Shown piece by piece: positions 1-6,593 of a stretch of 10,860 nucleotides of DNA. This DNA comes from Firmicutes bacterium UBA4882 (GTDB taxonomy: Bacteria; Bacillota; UBA4882): contig DHDG01000057.1 in NCBI GenBank assembly GCA_002399265.1, positions 1 through 10,860 on the forward strand, written 5' to 3'. The notes under the pieces were generated by a model. That model was not told the DNA's origin. It saw nothing but the letters and a program-made list of their open reading frames with translations, and made no database searches. A program made the position numbers and the translations under genes. Each line of letters opens with the position of its first letter. Positions within the stretch are counted from its first letter, which is position 1.

Positions 1-75
1 ACGCCAGGATAATGCCTTGACTTTTATTTGGATTGCTCCGGCAACATAGTACAAGTCAAGGCATTATCCTGGCGT
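1..75. repeat. Perfect 23-bp inverted repeat at the window edge
   Basis: Bases 1-23 (beginning ACGCCAGGATAATGCC) are the exact reverse complement of bases 53-75, with a 29-base loop between. The left arm begins exactly at base 1, so the repeat may extend beyond the window. The right arm lies inside the SBBP-like reading frame, while the left arm carries an in-frame stop at 10-12. No T-tract follows, so it does not look like an intrinsic terminator. It could be a genuine palindromic element, or a fold-back artefact if base 1 is a contig end. Confidence 0.85.
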
Positions 76-258
76 GATACGCTTATTATAAGCAAATATG
101 ATAACACTGGCGAGCGTCTATGGATGGCTATCACCCTCAGCGGGGACCGGTTAAGGTTTTTTCCGCTATTTCTCGTAGGTATTGTAGATTGGTTTGCCAA
201 GCAACGGAAAAAAGGGCGTGTAAATCCTTTTACCGGGGTTTGGGAAAACCCAACCTAA
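13..258 (+). pseudogene. Remnant of an SBBP-repeat (beta-propeller) protein
   Basis: The frame is open from the stop at 10-12 to a TAA at 256-258. Its first 35 or so codons read like one SBBP (Seven-Bladed Beta Propeller) repeat: LDCSGNIVQVK, then DTLIISKYDNTGERLWMA. This matches the family pattern of D-x-sGN followed by D-x-L-x-x-KYD-x-x-G-x-x-LW-x-A. Homology appears to stop near codon 38, after which the translation looks like ordinary readthrough with no repeat pattern. There is no Shine-Dalgarno site before the only possible start (TTG at 28). I read it as the decayed 3' end of a secreted or surface propeller gene lying to the left. The alternative is a live gene end whose upstream part is scrambled by the inverted repeat. 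Confidence 0.5.
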
Positions 259-289
259 CCTAACCTGACAAAGGAGCGTCATTGTAATT

Positions 290-1975
290 ATGAAAACTGC
301 ATTGATCGAACTTCTGGCCAAACATCTGGCTCCGGATCTGACTTCTGATGAAATCAGTAATCTGCTCGAAATTCCCCCTGATGAAACGCTGGCGGATTAT
401 GCTCTGCCCTGCTTCACGCTGGCGAAAAAGCTGCGCAAAAGCCCCGCGATCATAGCGGCGGATCTTGCCAGTAAAATCGCTGACGATCCGATTATTGCCG
501 AAGCGAAAGCGGTTTCCGGCTATCTGAATGTATTTCTTGACCGCTCCTGGCTTTCTGCCCGCGTTTTGGACCTGGCACTCGCCCCGCAATTCGGTGCGGG
601 GGGCGCTCATGAAACGACTGTCGTGGAGTTCTGTTCGCCCAACACCAACAAACCATTACATTTGGGCCATCTGCGCAACATTGCGATTGGTGAAAGCGTC
701 TCTCGCATCTTATCATTTAATGGCAACAAGGTTTATAAGACTTGTATCTTTAATGACCGCGGCGTACATATCTGCAAATCTATGCTGGCTTACCGGGATT
801 TTGGTGGGGGCACCTTACCGGGCGACAGTGGCACCAAGCCCGACCACTTTGTCGGCGACTATTACGTCCTATTTGCGAAAAAGGCTAAGGAAGATCCGAC
901 TTATGAGGATCAGGCTCAGCAGATGCTGGAGCAATGGGAGGTTGGCGATGCCGAGGTCGTTGCTCTTTGGCGCACGATGAATGGCTGGGCTTTTGAAGGC
1001 TTCCGCGAAACCTTTGATCTTTTCGGGACGTCTTTTGATCGTGAATATTACGAAAGCCAGATTTACAAAAAAGGCCGTGAAATTATCCTCGATGGTCTGG
1101 CGCAGGGGCTGTTCCAGAAAAAAGAGGACGGCCCGGTTGTTGTGGATCTGGCCGACATCGGCTTGGATGAAAAAGTACTGTTGCGTTCGAACGGCACTTC
1201 CGTTTACATTGTGCAGGACATCTACCTCGCCCACCTGAAGGCGAAGGAGTTTAACTATGACCGCTCCATTTATGTAGTTGGTAATGAACAGGAGTATCAT
1301 TTCAAAGTCCTGAAGGCCATTCTGGATCTGCTTGATACGGAATGCACCGGCGGTCGTGTTCATCATCTATCCCATGGCATGATCGAGCTCCCCGAAGGCA
1401 AGATGAAATCCAGAGAAGGTACGGTCGTTGATGCGGATGATTTCATCTGGGAGACCGCGGCCCTCGCTGCTGAGGAGGTTAACAAGCGCTGGCAGCTGAG
1501 CGAGGCGGAAGTGAAAGAACGCTCCCTGAAAATCGCCCTAGCAGCCATTAAATATCAACTGCTCAAAACCGAAACCGGTAAAAACATGGTATTCAATCCT
1601 AAGGAAGCATTGCGCTTCGAAGGCGATACCGGACCCTATGTGCTCTATAGCTATGCGCGTGCCTCTTCGATTCTACGCAAATCGGATGTGCCGCTCGATG
1701 CCAACCCATGGGAGGTCAGCGAATTCGAAGTGCGGCTCCTGAAGAAGATCTACCTGTTTACCGACATCGTCAAACTGGCTGGCGCCCGGTTGACCCCGTC
1801 GACACTGTCCAATTATCTCTTTGACTTATGCCGTAATTTCAATGAGTTTTACCACGAATGCCCGGTTTTGCGCAGCGAAGTGGCTGGACAGCGGCTGGCC
1901 CTGGTGACCGCATTCCGCAATGTCTGCGGCCAGTGCCTGGAACTTCTAGGCATCGAAAAAATCGAAGAGATGTGA
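290..1975 (+). CDS. argS: Arginyl-tRNA synthetase
   Basis: This cytosolic class I aminoacyl-tRNA synthetase charges tRNA-Arg with arginine using ATP. The protein is 561 residues, normal for bacterial ArgS. Residues 1-85 form the N-terminal Add-1-type domain (ALPCFTLAKKLRKSP, then GYLNVFLD). The catalytic core opens with FCSPNTNKPLHLGHLRN, which contains the HIGH-type motif HLGH at 124-127. The second signature, KMKSREG at 371-377, corresponds to KMSKS. GDTGPYVLYSYARASSI, near residue 450, leads into the C-terminal DALR anticodon-binding domain. The ATG at 290 is preceded by AAGGAG at 271-276, a somewhat long spacing of 13 bases. No promoter is clear. It appears to be a single-gene unit, since it faces a convergent gene across a hairpin repeat. 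Confidence 0.97.
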   Translation: MKTALIELLAKHLAPDLTSDEISNLLEIPPDETLADYALPCFTLAKKLRKSPAIIAADLASKIADDPIIAEAKAVSGYLNVFLDRSWLSARVLDLALAPQFGAGGAHETTVVEFCSPNTNKPLHLGHLRNIAIGESVSRILSFNGNKVYKTCIFNDRGVHICKSMLAYRDFGGGTLPGDSGTKPDHFVGDYYVLFAKKAKEDPTYEDQAQQMLEQWEVGDAEVVALWRTMNGWAFEGFRETFDLFGTSFDREYYESQIYKKGREIILDGLAQGLFQKKEDGPVVVDLADIGLDEKVLLRSNGTSVYIVQDIYLAHLKAKEFNYDRSIYVVGNEQEYHFKVLKAILDLLDTECTGGRVHHLSHGMIELPEGKMKSREGTVVDADDFIWETAALAAEEVNKRWQLSEAEVKERSLKIALAAIKYQLLKTETGKNMVFNPKEALRFEGDTGPYVLYSYARASSILRKSDVPLDANPWEVSEFEVRLLKKIYLFTDIVKLAGARLTPSTLSNYLFDLCRNFNEFYHECPVLRSEVAGQRLALVTAFRNVCGQCLELLGIEKIEEM

Positions 1976-1980
1976 CGTAT

Positions 1981-2054
1981 CGGAACTTCGGGGACGGTTC
2001 TATTGGTTCATTCGTATTCATGGCTACATTTGAACCAATAGAACCGTCCCCAAA
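1981..2054. repeat. GGGGAC-type hairpin repeat, copy 1 (21-bp perfect stem)
   Basis: GGGGACGGTTCTATTGG begins at 1990. The 21-base arm 1990-2010 is perfectly complementary to 2031-2051 around a 20-base loop. The element starts five bases after the argS stop and ends eleven bases before the stop of the convergent zinc-ribbon gene. No T-tract follows on either strand, so it is not a canonical intrinsic terminator, although so stable a stem could still act as an mRNA 3' end barrier. Bases 1981-2002 recur with one mismatch after hppA (9882-9903), which marks it as a dispersed family. Confidence 0.85.
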
Positions 2055-2065
2055 GGATCAAAGGA

Positions 2066-2623
2066 TCAGGAAAGCGTCTGCCCGCATTTAATGCAGAACT
2101 TGGCACCCTCTTTATTTACATGCCCGCATGAACAGTGCAGCGGATCTGCGACCGCCGGTTCCGCCGGTTCGGCTTCGGATTCCGTCCCCGTCTCAGGCTC
2201 GGGCAGCGGGAATTCCAACTTCTTGCCGCACTTATTGCAAAACTTCATATCCTCGCTGACTACATTACCGCACTCGCAAGTAAGCGCATTCGGATCTTTA
2301 TCATTGTCCCCGGCAGCCTCAGCCAAAACCTGCTGGGACTGTTTGCGGATATCAGCAATCTCTGCCTCAACCCCGGCAATCTTATTGTCCAAATCCTGAA
2401 TTTCCTGACATTTAGGCACCAAACGCGACTCATCAAAAGCACTGTTAGCAAACATATCAAAAGTCGCTTTGCCCAATTCGACAATCAAGGTCGCGCGTTT
2501 GTCTTGATAAGCGGAGATGAGCGCATTCAACCGGTTGATAGCTAGCAGCTCTTTGGACTTCACGTTTACAGTCGTGACCCCTTTATTTAATTCACGCTTT
2601 ACCTTATCAAAAATACTACTCAT
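2066..2623 (-). CDS. Coiled-coil protein with two C-terminal zinc ribbons
   Basis: This is a 185-residue soluble protein with no signal peptide or membrane segment. Residues 25-105 are rich in charged and leucine residues with coiled-coil character (for example CQEIQDLDNKIAGVEAEIAD). Two zinc-ribbon knuckles follow. The first uses C116-x-C118 and C129-xx-C132 (CECG...FCNKCG). The second uses C164-x-C166 and C177-xx-C180 (CSCG...FCIKCG). An acidic, proline-rich linker (residues 139-161) joins them. The ATG at 2623 is supported by AAAGGAG at 2634-2640. Zinc-ribbon tails of this type usually mediate protein or nucleic-acid contacts, but no specific function can be assigned. It is divergent from another zinc-ribbon gene 198 bases away, so the two may share a control region. 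Confidence 0.85.
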   Translation of the reverse strand: MSSIFDKVKRELNKGVTTVNVKSKELLAINRLNALISAYQDKRATLIVELGKATFDMFANSAFDESRLVPKCQEIQDLDNKIAGVEAEIADIRKQSQQVLAEAAGDNDKDPNALTCECGNVVSEDMKFCNKCGKKLEFPLPEPETGTESEAEPAEPAVADPLHCSCGHVNKEGAKFCIKCGQTLS

Positions 2624-2821
2624 CCAACATCCACTCCTTTAGAAGTATATTCTGTCATCAGGCATTACTTTATCATATTTGTCCTTTTGTCGCGCTATTC
2701 CTGCCGTAATTACAGGACACTGCAATTTAATGGCAGGATTTTTCGCTTTAGGCAAGAATTTGAAAGGCAGTTCCGATTACGTTGCATTTGTCTATGCACC
2801 TCAGAATTAGGGGGAGATTTA

Positions 2822-3301
2822 TTGAAGACGAATACCGCCGGCGGATTTTGTTCAAACTGTGGATCCCCGTATCAGCCTGGTGAATCCATCTACTGCGGAC
2901 AATGTGGCAAACAGCTCGCCACTGTCACAAAGCGTGTTGGTATTCCCAAACCCGACAAACGCACCTTTACCACCCTATATGTCGCCGCAACTGTTGTTAT
3001 CATTGGGTTATTATTGATTTTTGTGATCAGTATTGCTTCCCATCCCAAAAACTCAATCGTCGGCACTTGGACAACCGCGAAAGGCGTAGGTATTGAGTTT
3101 TTCAAAGACGGCACCTTAAAAGGCGTTGGTAGAATGCCATACTCCGGATACTACCGTTTCCCCGATAAGAAACACATCGAGCTGGAATACGAAGGCTTTC
3201 TTAGATTAGGCGACACTCAGATTTATGCCATTAAAATCAAGGGCGATAAGCTGACCCTCACCTCAGACGACGATACCCTTGAACTCTTTAAGGCCAAGTA
3301 A
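2822..3301 (+). CDS. Zinc-ribbon, single-pass membrane protein with lipocalin/DUF5640-like domain
   Basis: A TTG start at 2822 is chosen because AGGGGGAG (2809-2816) sits five bases upstream. The longer frame from 2687 would add 45 residues of low-complexity character with no ribosome binding site. The 159-residue product begins with a zinc ribbon (C10-xx-C13 and C25-xx-C28, in FCSNCG and YCGQCG). A basic stretch follows, then one transmembrane helix at about 50-72 (LYVAATVVIIGLLLIFVISIA), then an outside domain at 78-159. That domain opens with IVGTWTTAKGVGIEFFKDG, typical of small beta-barrel 'IVGTW' domains such as DUF5640. The ribbon would face the cytoplasm and the barrel would face outside. 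The function is unknown. It is probably co-transcribed with the DUF2804 gene 37 bases downstream. Confidence 0.82.
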   Translation: MKTNTAGGFCSNCGSPYQPGESIYCGQCGKQLATVTKRVGIPKPDKRTFTTLYVAATVVIIGLLLIFVISIASHPKNSIVGTWTTAKGVGIEFFKDGTLKGVGRMPYSGYYRFPDKKHIELEYEGFLRLGDTQIYAIKIKGDKLTLTSDDDTLELFKAK

Positions 3302-3338
3302 TCGCAGTCGATACTATTTCGGGGAGGTCTCAGCACTA

Positions 3339-4442
3339 ATGAGTACCACTAAGCAGCTGCGCTCTCTTTACTATGATGAACCCGAACTGACTGGGCTCGC
3401 ACAACAACTGTGCGACACGCGCGGACGGCTGAACCCCACAAGCATTGGGTGGTCACGACAGCCGCTGCATCACTGCAACTTGTCGGGGCACTGGGCACGC
3501 AAAAAAAGATGGAATTACTGGTGTGCCGCTGACCAAACGCGTTTGTTCTCGGTGACTGTATCCAACCTCGACTATGCGGCCATGATTTTCGCTTATTACT
3601 TGGACTTTCAGACACTGCGTTTTCACGAGCAATCCCTCATCATTCCGTTTGCGCACGGCTGTGCTATGCCTGACACGGTCGATGGCGATATCATGATCAG
3701 GCACCCCAAAATGCATGTGTCCTTTACCGCCGATGCCGAGCAGGGCGGCACCCGTCTGAGAGCCAGCATCCCCGATTTCGACGGTGTGGTTCTGAACGCC
3801 GATCTCCTGATACAGGGCATGGGCGGCAAGGGTCCCGAAGCGCCCGCCACCGACACTACCACCGCTCCCGCGCTTGAATCGCTCAATGTAGTCATCCCCT
3901 GGAGCCGCCGCCGCTTCCAGTTTACCTCCAAACAAAACTGTTTGCGGGCTTCGGGTACCATAGAACTGGATGGCACCACCCTAACCTTTGAGCCCGGTGA
4001 AACCTATGCATGTCTTGACTTAGGCAGAGGTATCTGGCCTTACGCCAGTAGCTGGAACTGGGGATCATTTTCCGGACTGGCTCAGGACGGTCGGCTGGTT
4101 GGTGGCAATCTGGGTGCCGGTTGGACCGATGGCACAGGCATGACTGAAAATGCAATATGGTTCGATGGCCGCGTGTCGAAGCTGCACGAGGATGTGAGCT
4201 ATACCTATGATCGCCATGACCTTATGAAACCCTGGACCATCCGTACCGCCAACACGCAGCGGGTCGACTTACGCTTTGAACCGTTCTTTGATCGGCGCGC
4301 GCATACTAATTTTGTCATTATTAAATCCGATATGCATCAGATGATCGGCCGCTATTATGGGACGATCATTGATGATAAAGGCGTACCGGTGGAACTGTCC
4401 GGGCTGATTGGCTGGGCGGAAGAACATCAGGCGCGCTGGTAG
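3339..4442 (+). CDS. DUF2804 family protein
   Basis: The 367-residue product matches the conserved pattern of DUF2804 along its whole length. Near the N-terminus is LNPTSIGWSRQPLHHCNL (31-48) followed by KKRWNYWC (55-62). The C-terminal half carries LDLGRGIWPYASSWNWGSFSG (226-246) in part, then NLGAGWTDGTGMTENA (257-272), and it ends in GWAEEHQARW. Richness in Trp, Gly and Asp suggests a beta-rich fold. The biochemical role of the family is not established, and I see no signal peptide. The start at 3339 follows GGGGAGG (3321-3327) by 11 bases. The alternative start at 3279 would overlap the preceding gene by 23 bases and lacks a site. It likely forms a two-gene operon with the upstream zinc-ribbon gene. 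Confidence 0.88.
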   Translation: MSTTKQLRSLYYDEPELTGLAQQLCDTRGRLNPTSIGWSRQPLHHCNLSGHWARKKRWNYWCAADQTRLFSVTVSNLDYAAMIFAYYLDFQTLRFHEQSLIIPFAHGCAMPDTVDGDIMIRHPKMHVSFTADAEQGGTRLRASIPDFDGVVLNADLLIQGMGGKGPEAPATDTTTAPALESLNVVIPWSRRRFQFTSKQNCLRASGTIELDGTTLTFEPGETYACLDLGRGIWPYASSWNWGSFSGLAQDGRLVGGNLGAGWTDGTGMTENAIWFDGRVSKLHEDVSYTYDRHDLMKPWTIRTANTQRVDLRFEPFFDRRAHTNFVIIKSDMHQMIGRYYGTIIDDKGVPVELSGLIGWAEEHQARW

Positions 4443-4502
4443 CAGCTAGAGAAAGAGAAGGCCCCCCACAAAGCGGAGGGCCTTCGCGCATTCTCAAGCT
4501 GC
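4442..4502. terminator. Nested stem-loop between convergent genes, likely bidirectional terminator
   Basis: An inner stem pairs GAAGGCCCCCC (4457-4467) with GGAGGGCCTTC (4475-4485), with one C-A mismatch and a 7-base loop. An outer stem pairs GCAGCTAGAGAA (4442-4453) with TTCTCAAGCTGC (4491-4502), with one mismatch. The structure exactly fills the gap between the DUF2804 stop and the stop of the minus-strand lipoprotein. On the minus strand the inner stem is followed by the pyrimidine run TTCTCTTTCTC, so termination is more convincing for the lipoprotein gene than for the + operon. Confidence 0.65.
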
Positions 4503-5429
4503 CTATAGTTCCTCAAACTTCTGAAATTCAAAGTCAAAGCGGTAGTGATCATTAGGTGGATCTTTGGGTATGCCATAATTGTAGACCTCGAAAGCGAGCA
4601 AACCTGGTTCCTTTCCAAATAAACCAAAACTGTCAGTGGCATCGTTTGAGCCATCGGCTTCCCTCGAAAAGGCCGCTGTTCCCGACGTAAAGGCCCAGTC
4701 ACCATTGCCCGGTATCTCTATAGTCCATGGGTCTCCTACCTTCCCGGGATTAAGCGCGATCACATCATCCAAACCATCCCAAAACCTCATTGTGCAATCC
4801 CAATCAGACGGGCTTAAGCTAAAAGACATCCTTCTGTCATTCGCTCCCGAAGCATGAATAATCAACCCGCCACCACAATCGCAGTTTTTGTTGCGAATAA
4901 TCAGACGCCCGGCAGTAGCTTGCGGAACATAATATTTAAAATTAGCCTCGTCCGGAGTATCAACTGATTCAGCCTTTAGTATCGTTGTTTTGCGCACTGT
5001 TGGGATCGGACTTTGGATCTCAACCTGGTCCTTTTTGCCAACGATGGTTACCGTAGGCCATGCAGTATATACATGATCGTTCTGCGGAACTGATGTGCTG
5101 ATAGGGCTTGCTTTCACGAATTCCCGACCGATCGCGCCCTCCGCGCCACCTGTTACGTCCAGACCTTCCACCCGGATCACCTTATATTTTCCCAGTTCTG
5201 TTACTGGAAACACAACCTTGCCATTTGCATCCGTAAGGGCGGAGGAGACCTTCCCGTTTTCGTCTTCCAGGAACACTTTCATTTGTGAGACGGCGTACGG
5301 TGTATTATCTGACAGTTTAACCAGCTGCACCGTTATTTCCGCCTTGACTCCGCAACCAACCAGCGTGACGAACAACAAGATCAAAATCGAAACGCCAACC
5401 ACCGCAAAACTGGCTATTCCTGGTCTCAT
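4503..5429 (-). CDS. Predicted lipoprotein with N-terminal CarboxypepD_reg-like domain
   Basis: The product is 308 residues. A hydrophobic signal (AVVGVSILILLFVTLVGC) ends in the lipobox L-V-G-C with the lipidated cysteine at 26, so the mature protein is probably membrane-anchored and exported. Residues 30-90 (ITVQLVKLSD, then LEDENGKV, then TDANGKVVFPV and GKYKVIRVEG) look like a transthyretin/CarboxypepD_reg-type beta-sandwich. The rest is not recognised; it contains an NCDCGGG motif at 182-188 and many aromatic and Asp residues. The ATG at 5429 is preferred because AAAGGGAG (5439-5446) lies nine bases upstream. An ATG at 5438 directly abuts that site and would add only three residues. The last codons (EFQKFEEL) recur as degenerate copies upstream of the gene. 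Confidence 0.8.
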   Translation of the reverse strand: MRPGIASFAVVGVSILILLFVTLVGCGVKAEITVQLVKLSDNTPYAVSQMKVFLEDENGKVSSALTDANGKVVFPVTELGKYKVIRVEGLDVTGGAEGAIGREFVKASPISTSVPQNDHVYTAWPTVTIVGKKDQVEIQSPIPTVRKTTILKAESVDTPDEANFKYYVPQATAGRLIIRNKNCDCGGGLIIHASGANDRRMSFSLSPSDWDCTMRFWDGLDDVIALNPGKVGDPWTIEIPGNGDWAFTSGTAAFSREADGSNDATDSFGLFGKEPGLLAFEVYNYGIPKDPPNDHYRFDFEFQKFEEL

Positions 5430-5470
5430 GCAGCCCATCTCCCTTTCTTTCTGATCTGTTGAAGCTTATA

Positions 5471-5515
5471 TCCTCAAACTTCTGGAATTCATAGTTCCTC
5501 GAATACCTGGAATTC
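5471..5515. repeat. Two degenerate 25-base copies of the lipoprotein gene's 3' end
   Basis: TCCTCAAACTTCTGGAATTC at 5471-5490 repeats 25 bases later as TCCTCGAATACCTGGAATTC (5496-5515). Both match the terminal codons of the lipoprotein gene at 4510-4530 (20 of 21 bases identical for the first copy). On the minus strand they read EFQKFED and EFQVFEEL followed by a stop, against EFQKFEEL-stop in the intact gene. The surrounding stretch 5430-5726 holds no convincing gene. These look like leftover gene tails or a small tandem repeat. Confidence 0.7.
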
Positions 5516-5726
5516 CGACCTATTAGACACCACCCCAAAAGATATACAGTATCATCTTCATGTTATTCTTTTATGTTATCGGAAGATTCCACGGTTATTC
5601 CAATGATCCTTTTTTTCGCAAAAATAAAATATCCATCGCCGTCAGTGGTCAGGCAAAGCAGTTAGTGGGCAGAATGCGAAACACCTGCCAGCCGTTAACA
5701 TATCTCCAAATAAAGGAGTCCCAGCC

Positions 5727-5942
5727 ATGGATTTGGCTGAACTATTAGTGAATGACATAACCATTGGTCCGAGTTTCACATTTAGCATTATCAAAACGGA
5801 TCTCTACGATGGTTATGCCGTGGTTGACGGTGTCATCGATCCTGATCCTTCAACCACAGATGATGAAGTTAAAAAGACTTTGCACCTCAGGGATACCGAT
5901 GCTGGCTGGAAGATCTGTCTTATTGCGCTCAGTATTATGTAG
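5727..5942 (+). CDS. Small protein resembling the C-terminal half of an NTF2-like (DUF4878-type) domain
   Basis: The frame is 71 codons, with ATG at 5727 preceded by AAGGAG (5713-5718) at an ideal eight-base spacing. The sequence YDGYAVVDGVIDPDP, then DDEVKKTLHLRDTDAGWKICLI, resembles the last strands of NTF2-like/DUF4878 domains. There, a 'DGDYAVVDV' strand is followed by a 'TLHLVKEDGGWKI' strand. The usual N-terminal helices of that fold are missing, since a full domain is about 110-120 residues. No matching helical half is evident in the other frames just upstream. It may therefore be a truncated gene that retains a good start, or a genuinely small protein. No signal peptide is visible. 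Confidence 0.55.
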   Translation: MDLAELLVNDITIGPSFTFSIIKTDLYDGYAVVDGVIDPDPSTTDDEVKKTLHLRDTDAGWKICLIALSIM

Positions 5943-5972
5943 CATCACCATTCTTCTAAGAGTGAGCGGTTT

Positions 5973-6002
5973 CCTGGGGCTGGGATTCTCCCTGGCCCCA
6001 GG
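5973..6002. terminator. Stem-loop between convergent genes, possible bidirectional terminator
   Basis: CCTGGGGC (5973-5980) pairs with GCCCCAGG (5995-6002), and an inner GGGA (5982-5985) pairs with TCCC (5989-5992). The result is a long GC-rich hairpin with a small internal bulge. It lies between the stop of the 71-codon gene and the stop of the minus-strand gene at 6003. Neither strand has a proper T-run after it, so termination is inferred from position and stability. Confidence 0.5.
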
Positions 6003-6509
6003 CTACATTTGGCACTGATTAATCACCTGCACCGCCTCGGCAAACAAGTCAGCTACGCTCTCCGCCGCATATTTTCCGGCAAAGCACAAGTCGATCATGA
6101 CACAAAAGTTACCATCCCGCGCGATACGCAAACCGGCTACCTCTGGATCAGTTCCAGGCCGATAATAGTCGATGTATTGGTCGTCCTTGTATTCATAAAT
6201 TTCGACTTGGCTGCTGATTTTGGATAACCGGTCAATCAGTTCAGCAAAATCATAGCGTTTCGGATCACGCCTAAACTCAAAAAATACGCCATCCAGGTTA
6301 AAACCGATATCGCCAATACCATCAACGATTATCAGGGGAATTGCATAGCGCTGTTCCTCGTATTGCTGCGCAATTTTCAGGTAATTGCCGGTGGAGTGCG
6401 ACAGCACACATTCCCAACCTTTTTCTCGCAGTTCGGTTTTCGTTTTGTCGGCTGATTCGGCAAGCATATTCAGGAATGCGTGCACTTCCGGGATTTTTCC
6501 TTTATCCAA
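6003..6509 (-). CDS. Conserved-looking protein of unknown function
   Basis: This is a 168-residue product with no signal peptide or transmembrane segment. The start is a TTG at 6509, with AGGTGG (6515-6520) five bases upstream. The sequence alternates predicted helices and strands: an N-terminal helix (VHAFLNMLAESADKTKTELREKG), a strand pair around IPLIIVDGIGDIGFNLDGVFFEFRR, a tyrosine-rich segment (VEIYEYKDDQYIDYYRPG), and a final amphipathic helix. The composition is acidic. I do not recognise the family. It is the last gene of a co-oriented minus-strand cluster, 74 bases after the DUF3788 gene, so its expression may depend on that unit. Confidence 0.7.
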   Translation of the reverse strand: MDKGKIPEVHAFLNMLAESADKTKTELREKGWECVLSHSTGNYLKIAQQYEEQRYAIPLIIVDGIGDIGFNLDGVFFEFRRDPKRYDFAELIDRLSKISSQVEIYEYKDDQYIDYYRPGTDPEVAGLRIARDGNFCVMIDLCFAGKYAAESVADLFAEAVQVINQCQM

Positions 6510-6571
6510 TCAATCCACCTGCCTCTGTCACGTAGCTAATTAATCCGCCGCCTAATTCATGCAGCTATTTC

Positions 6572-6593
6572 GCTACGGCTATTTCACCGTAGC
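6572..6593. other. Short stem-loop overlapping the DUF3788 gene's 3' end
   Basis: GCTACGG (6572-6578) pairs with CCGTAGC (6587-6593) around an eight-base loop, just at and after the stop codon of the DUF3788 gene (minus strand). CTATTTC occurs twice, 14 bases apart, which makes a small direct repeat here. No T-run follows on the minus strand. It may be a weak attenuator or intercistronic stabiliser, or simply chance. Confidence 0.3.

Noticed and set aside
248..266. Tandem CCTAA units just before argS
   Set aside because: There are only three short copies; this is most likely chance low complexity in the leader.
1990..2051. Intrinsic terminator for argS
   Set aside because: The stem is perfect but no T-tract follows on either strand, and its core recurs elsewhere, so I class it as a dispersed repeat.
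2687..2821. N-terminal extension of the zinc-ribbon membrane protein
   Set aside because: It has no ribosome site and atypical composition; the TTG at 2822 has a strong, well-spaced site just before a canonical ribbon start.
5317..5538. 73-codon minus frame covering the lipoprotein start
   Set aside because: Its interesting EFQKFED segment comes from the 25-base repeat; the rest is an out-of-frame shadow of the lipoprotein gene.
5560..5748. 62-codon + frame upstream of the small NTF2-like gene
   Set aside because: It lacks a ribosome site, overlaps the well-supported 5727 start, and its translation has no recognisable domain.
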